Shown: positions 4,813 to 8,147 of the stretch, one piece after another | Layout: the number at the start of each line of letters is the position of its first letter | How positions within the stretch are numbered: the first letter of the stretch is position 1 | From: Acidobacteriota bacterium | Lineage (GTDB): Bacteria; Acidobacteriota; Terriglobia; Terriglobales; Acidobacteriaceae | Direction of reading: 5' to 3' | DNA: 8,147 bases | Assembly (NCBI GenBank): GCA_021810735.1 | Contig: JAJZIF010000154.1 | Coordinates: 1 to 8,147 of the forward strand | Translations under genes and position numbers: made by a program | Notes under the pieces: model-generated | Told to the model about the DNA's origin: nothing | Seen by the model: the letters and a program-made list of their open reading frames with translations, nothing else | The model's database searches: none

Positions 4813-6739
4813 AATTTATCCAGATATCGGTCGCAAGGGGACGAACCGGCTCTCTGCTTCTTGCCGCCAGCATTCTTAATAACCCAGAGGTTTCGTTGGT
4901 TTCTGGTTCCAGAGCGTAGGGCTGCTGGTATTCCGGTACGATTTCCTTCACCTTCTGCCGGATCAAAACGGCACTCTCGTCTAAGAGCCTGGTTAACTGA
5001 ACCAGTTGACTTCGCAGTGTATTCCAAACAACCACCCTGCCCCTCGCCACGCGAAGTCCATCGATCGGGGTCTGGAGCAATCCCTCGTCCTCGTAAAACA
5101 ATTCCTCGTAGAGTTTTTCTCCTGGCCGCAGTCCGGTGTACTGAATGGGTATGTCCGCCTCCGACTTGCCGGACAGCCGCATGAGCATTTTTGCCAATTC
5201 CACGATTTTGATAGGTTCGCCCATGTTGAGGACATAGATTTCTCCATTTCCTCCGATGACCGAGGCCTGCAGAACCAAGGACACCGCCTCGCTGATCGCC
5301 ATGAAAAACCTGGTCATTTCCGGATGGGTGACGGTAATCGCTTTCCCCCGCGCGATCTGCGATTTGAAGGTGGGAACCACGCTGCCCTGCGATCCGAGAA
5401 CATTTCCAAACCGGACGGACATGCATTTCAACCTGCTCGAAGGGCGCGAGGCGACCAGCAATTCTCCAATGCGCTTGGTACAGCCCATAAAGCTCGACGG
5501 ATTCACGGCCTTGTCGGAGGAAATCAAAACAAAACGGTCGCAACCGGATTCCTCGGCCATGTCCAGCAACTTCCAAAGCGCGATCACATTGTTTTTGACC
5601 GCCTCGGCAACGTTCGCCTCCACGAGAGGAACATGCTTGTATGCTGCGGCATGGAAAATGACCTGCACCTGGTTCTCACGTAGCACCTTTCGCATCGTGC
5701 CCGCATCGGCTACATCGGCCATCTGAAGAACAAAGCTGTCCGGTACAGATCGGTCGGTCAGGGCTTCCAGACTTGCACCCAAATGAAACAGGGCTGTCTC
5801 ATCCCTATCGATGCAAATGAGTTTTTCCGGACCGCATTGCAGAATTTGTCTGCACAACTCGGATCCGATCGACCCTGCAGCTCCTGTGACCAGGACGATT
5901 TTTCCTCCAAGAAACGCTCGGACCGGCGCCAAATCGAGCTCAACCTTGTCTCGACCGATCAAGTCATCCACATCCGTGTCCTTCAGTGCATCGATGGCCA
6001 TTTTTCCCGACAGTATGTCACTGAGGGACGGAACACTGCGAAATTTCACCTTGGTGTTTGCACAGATCCGGACAATGCGATTCAATTGACCTTTGGAAGC
6101 CGAGGGAATGGCGATCAGGAGCTCATCGATCCCGCGCTGCGGCACCAGAGCCTCCAGCTCTTCAATGGTTCCCAGCACGGGGAGGCCTTGAATTCTGCTG
6201 CCGCGTTTGCCGCGGTCGTCATCCACAAATCCAACCAGGTGAAGTCCGGTATTGGAACCGCGCATTTCCTTGGCAAGTATGTTTCCCGCAAACCCAGCAC
6301 CGACAATGCAGGCCTGGAGCTTCTTCTCCCGTCCGCGAGCCTGCGAACTATTCCCATTGAACAACATTACAGCAATGGCTCGTGCGGCGATCAGGGCAGC
6401 CGTGGTGAAAACCAGCTCAATAACATAGATGGAAAGGGGAAATGCGGTGACGCCTAAAACGCCGCGTTCCAGCGCGATAAAAATCACGGACCCAACGAGG
6501 GTTGCTTTGGCGATCCGCATCAGGTCGGCAGCCCCCGTGTATCGCCAATAGCCATGTAAAGACTGGAACAGGAAAAGTCCCGTAAATCTTGCAATCAAAA
6601 GCACAGGAATTGCTCGCCAGAGAACGCCCGTGTATTCCCAACGGAATTCAAAGCGAAGCAGCCAGGACGAAATTAGAGATCCTATGATTGCAACGGCTTG
6701 GACAACTTGCGGCTTCCACAATCTTCTGATGCGGGACAT
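4811..6739 (-). CDS. Membrane-anchored NDP-sugar 4,6-dehydratase of the FlaA1/CapD/PglF/WbpM type
   Basis: The 642-residue product matches the long, membrane-bound members of the UDP-GlcNAc 4,6-dehydratase family. Four hydrophobic segments (about 11-30, 42-60, 75-93, 100-127) anchor it in the inner membrane. A first nucleotide-binding fold follows ('IVGAGFAG', 145-152), then the catalytic SDR domain with VTGAAGSIG at 284-292, 'FHAAAYKHVPLVE' at 362-374, SSDKAV at 407-412, and MGCTKR at 418-423. In the last motif Met replaces the usual Tyr of YxxxK, as is normal for this subfamily. 'LRPGEKLYEELF' at 537-548 is also characteristic. The reaction forms the 4-keto-6-deoxy sugar nucleotide, most likely from UDP-GlcNAc, the first step toward amino-dideoxy sugars of O-antigen, capsule or protein glycans. 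The start is ATG with no clear ribosome site. It lies 78 bp downstream of the aminotransferase, which would use its product. Family is firm; exact substrate is not. Confidence 0.9.
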   Translation of the reverse strand: MSRIRRLWKPQVVQAVAIIGSLISSWLLRFEFRWEYTGVLWRAIPVLLIARFTGLFLFQSLHGYWRYTGAADLMRIAKATLVGSVIFIALERGVLGVTAFPLSIYVIELVFTTAALIAARAIAVMLFNGNSSQARGREKKLQACIVGAGFAGNILAKEMRGSNTGLHLVGFVDDDRGKRGSRIQGLPVLGTIEELEALVPQRGIDELLIAIPSASKGQLNRIVRICANTKVKFRSVPSLSDILSGKMAIDALKDTDVDDLIGRDKVELDLAPVRAFLGGKIVLVTGAAGSIGSELCRQILQCGPEKLICIDRDETALFHLGASLEALTDRSVPDSFVLQMADVADAGTMRKVLRENQVQVIFHAAAYKHVPLVEANVAEAVKNNVIALWKLLDMAEESGCDRFVLISSDKAVNPSSFMGCTKRIGELLVASRPSSRLKCMSVRFGNVLGSQGSVVPTFKSQIARGKAITVTHPEMTRFFMAISEAVSLVLQASVIGGNGEIYVLNMGEPIKIVELAKMLMRLSGKSEADIPIQYTGLRPGEKLYEELFYEDEGLLQTPIDGLRVARGRVVVWNTLRSQLVQLTRLLDESAVLIRQKVKEIVPEYQQPYALEPETNETSGLLRMLAARSREPVRPLATDIWIN

Positions 6740-6797
6740 AGTTCGGTCGTAGTCTCGTGAGGTTGCGGGGGATGGGAAGACTTACGTACCCAACGCT

Positions 6798-6809
6798 TTA
6801 GCTAGCTAA
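6798..6809. repeat. 12-bp perfect palindrome between the two sugar genes
   Basis: TTAGCTAGCTAA reads the same on both strands. It starts about nine bases after the aminotransferase stop codon, within the 78-bp spacer before the dehydratase gene. There is no loop and no T-run, so it is a poor terminator. It may be a protein-binding site or chance. Confidence 0.3.
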
Positions 6810-6817
6810 TCGAAAGC

Positions 6818-8032
6818 CTATAGTAACTTCTTGATCGTGTCCACAGAAAACTGCAGCGACGACTCTGAAAGGGTAGGGTGAACCAGAAACATTAGACTCG
6901 TTTCCCCAAGTTCTTTCGCGACAGGTCTCGCCGGATATTTCCCCTCCCCATAAATCCTGAAAGCTTTTTCCTCATAAATTTCGCTGCAACTGCCAACCGT
7001 GCAAGGTACACCTGCGCTGCAAATTTCGGCCATGATCCTGTCGCGCGACCATCCCGGCGCTAGTCTCTCTGGGCGGACGAATGCATAGAACTTATAGTAG
7101 GAGTGTCCAATTGTGGGGTCGGGAACCGGAATGCGCAGGCATGGAATCCCGGAAAGCCCGTCGCGAAGGATCGCGGCGTTGTGTTGTCGTTGAGCGACCC
7201 AGCCAGGCAATTTTTGCAGAGCAATCCGCCCGATTGCCGCTTGCATCTCGGTCATCCGCCAATTGGTTCCGAAGGATTCATGGAGCCAGCGGAAGCCGGG
7301 TTCGTGATGACGGTTATACACGGCGTCATAGCTCTTGCCGTGATCCTTATAGGCCCAGGCAAATTTCCAGAGCGCCTCATCGTTCGTGGCGAACAGTCCG
7401 CCCTCACCGCCCGTGGTGATGATTTTGTCCTGGCAAAAAGAAAATGCGGCAACATCTCCCATCGATCCGACGGGCCGCCCCTTATAGGTAGCGCCATGTG
7501 CCTGGGCGCAATCCTCAATCACTTTCAATCCATGCTCCCGGGCAAGATCGAGGATCGGGTCCATGTCGCACGGCCAACCTGCAAGATGGACAACAATGAT
7601 TGCCTTGGTTCGCGGAGTCAGCACGGCGCGAATGGTCTCGGCCGTCATGTTTTGGCTGTTTCGATCCACGTCCGCGGTGATTGGGCGTGCGCCCACGCTC
7701 ACTGCGCAGCTTGCCGACGCGATGAAGGTACGACTTGTAGTGACGACTTCATCTCCGGGGCCGACATTCAAAGCTCGCAGGGCGAGTTCCAGGGCGACGG
7801 TCCCGTTCGCCAGAGCGATTGCATGCTTCACGCCAATGGATTCTGCATACTCCTTCTCAAATTTCCGGCATTCATCCCCCGTCCAGTAATTGACCTTTCC
7901 GGATCGAAGCACATGCGCGACCGCTTCGATCTCGTCTGCCTCAAAATAAGGCCACGGCGCAAAGTTCGCTGCAGATTCCCGACGATGGCTGGGATTCTTA
8001 CCGCAACTAAATGATGTCTGTAGAGAAGTCAT
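6818..8032 (-). CDS. DegT/DnrJ/EryC1/StrS-family PLP-dependent sugar aminotransferase
   Basis: The enzyme transfers an amino group, usually from glutamate, to a keto-sugar nucleotide. The 404-residue product shows the fold-type I landmarks in order (numbering from the ATG): PWPYFEADE near the N-terminus, 'ANGTVALELAL' at about 75-85, 'IEDCAQAHGA' at about 172-181 with the Asp that contacts the pyridine nitrogen, and 'FSFCQDKIITTGGEGG' at about 197-212, whose Lys (residue 203) should form the Schiff base with PLP. The 'GFRWLHESFGTNWRMTEMQAAIGR' region belongs to a subfamily I associate with O-antigen clusters. I chose ATG at 8032 because GGAG (8040-8043) lies seven bases upstream; TTG at 8050 is possible. 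The dehydratase gene follows after 78 bp on the same strand, so the likely substrate is its 4-keto product (inference, parallel to PglF/PglE). Catalytic residues are intact. Confidence 0.9.
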   Translation of the reverse strand: MTSLQTSFSCGKNPSHRRESAANFAPWPYFEADEIEAVAHVLRSGKVNYWTGDECRKFEKEYAESIGVKHAIALANGTVALELALRALNVGPGDEVVTTSRTFIASASCAVSVGARPITADVDRNSQNMTAETIRAVLTPRTKAIIVVHLAGWPCDMDPILDLAREHGLKVIEDCAQAHGATYKGRPVGSMGDVAAFSFCQDKIITTGGEGGLFATNDEALWKFAWAYKDHGKSYDAVYNRHHEPGFRWLHESFGTNWRMTEMQAAIGRIALQKLPGWVAQRQHNAAILRDGLSGIPCLRIPVPDPTIGHSYYKFYAFVRPERLAPGWSRDRIMAEICSAGVPCTVGSCSEIYEEKAFRIYGEGKYPARPVAKELGETSLMFLVHPTLSESSLQFSVDTIKKLL

Positions 8033-8039
8033 CCTACTA

Positions 8040-8043
8040 CTCC
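8040..8043 (-). promoter_or_regulatory. Ribosome binding site for the aminotransferase
   Basis: GGAG on the minus strand, seven bases before the ATG at 8032-8030. It favours this ATG over the TTG at 8050 that overlaps the upstream stop. Confidence 0.55.
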
Positions 8044-8046
8044 GTA

Positions 8047-8147
8047 TCAACTACTGCGATTGTTGGGCTTGAAGTACTGTCCGCGCACTGATCCAGTCTC
8101 CATCTGCACGAGAACTGCATAGCAATCATCCCTCCCGAATACTTCTA
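8047..8147 (-). CDS. C-terminal end of an unidentified gene, cut by the window edge
   Basis: The only minus-strand frame open to the window edge encodes at least 32 residues ending 'YAVLVQMETGSVRG' and 'QYFKPNNRSS', with a TGA stop at 8049-8047. The composition looks protein-like, and the stop lies 14 bases before the aminotransferase ATG, a spacing usual within operons. It is probably the preceding gene of the polysaccharide cluster. I do not recognise the family from so short a tail. A competing 27-codon frame starting at an internal ATG behind GGGAGGG has no protein-like character. Confidence 0.45.
   Translation of the reverse strand, partial: EVFGRDDCYAVLVQMETGSVRGQYFKPNNRSS

Noticed and set aside
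5783..6457. 224-codon forward frame antisense to the dehydratase
   Set aside because: The opposite strand carries the conserved nucleotide-binding and catalytic motifs, and this frame has none.
7103..8014. 303-codon forward reading frame antisense to the aminotransferase
   Set aside because: It is fully inside a gene with intact catalytic motifs and shows no family features of its own.
8038..8117. Mini-gene on the minus strand beginning at ATG behind GGGAGGG near the right edge
   Set aside because: It encodes only 27 residues of unlikely composition and overlaps the more protein-like open frame that ends at 8047.
1..8147. CRISPR array, tRNA, rRNA, integrase or origin of transfer
   Set aside because: No regularly spaced identical repeats, no cloverleaf or rRNA segments, and no recombinase or relaxase motifs were seen on either strand.

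Overview
The window (about 8.1 kb) is bacterial DNA, moderately GC-rich and gene-dense apart from one gap of about 570 bp. It joins two unrelated functional blocks: the end of a conjugative type IV secretion (T4SS) gene set with small regulators on the left, and a surface-polysaccharide sugar-nucleotide module on the right. No rRNA, tRNA or other phylogenetic marker is present. The TraG-type ATPase reads like homologues I associate with Acidobacteriota (Bryobacter/Solibacter or Terriglobus-like), but that is recall rather than a search, so treat the taxonomy as a weak suggestion.

Left block (1-4242). A TraG/VirD4-type coupling ATPase (80-1822, +) and a TrbB/VirB11-type ATPase (1819-2739, +) overlap by GTGA and are clearly cotranscribed. 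The trb/tra order traG-trbB, with a LysR regulator nearby, recalls Tn4371-type integrative and conjugative elements. However, no trbC or later mating-pair genes follow trbB. Instead a 76-residue protein of unknown function (2736-2966, -) runs tail-to-tail into trbB. It is divergent from a small Xre-type repressor (3050-3322, +). Their shared 83-bp intergenic region holds three short dyads spaced about 26 bp apart. The Xre gene then overlaps tail-to-tail by 25 bp with a LysR-family regulator (3298-4242, -).

Gap (4243-4810). I see no convincing gene here. The stretch holds a perfect 7-bp dyad and a possible promoter just upstream of the LysR gene, a pair of degenerate direct repeats, and a cluster of hairpins next to the end of the polysaccharide block. 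It looks like an eroded mobile-element end or recombination scar, but that is inference.

Right block (4811-8147, all -). Transcription runs right to left: the C-terminus of an unidentified gene at the window edge, then a DegT/DnrJ/EryC1/StrS sugar aminotransferase, then a membrane-anchored FlaA1/CapD/PglF-type nucleoside-diphosphate-sugar 4,6-dehydratase. A dehydratase/aminotransferase pair is the core chemistry for making UDP- or dNDP-amino-dideoxy sugars (bacillosamine- or FucNAc4N-type precursors) for O-antigen, capsule or protein glycosylation. The boundary between transfer genes and a glycan cluster is consistent with a genomic island or ICE edge. Nothing in the window proves mobility.
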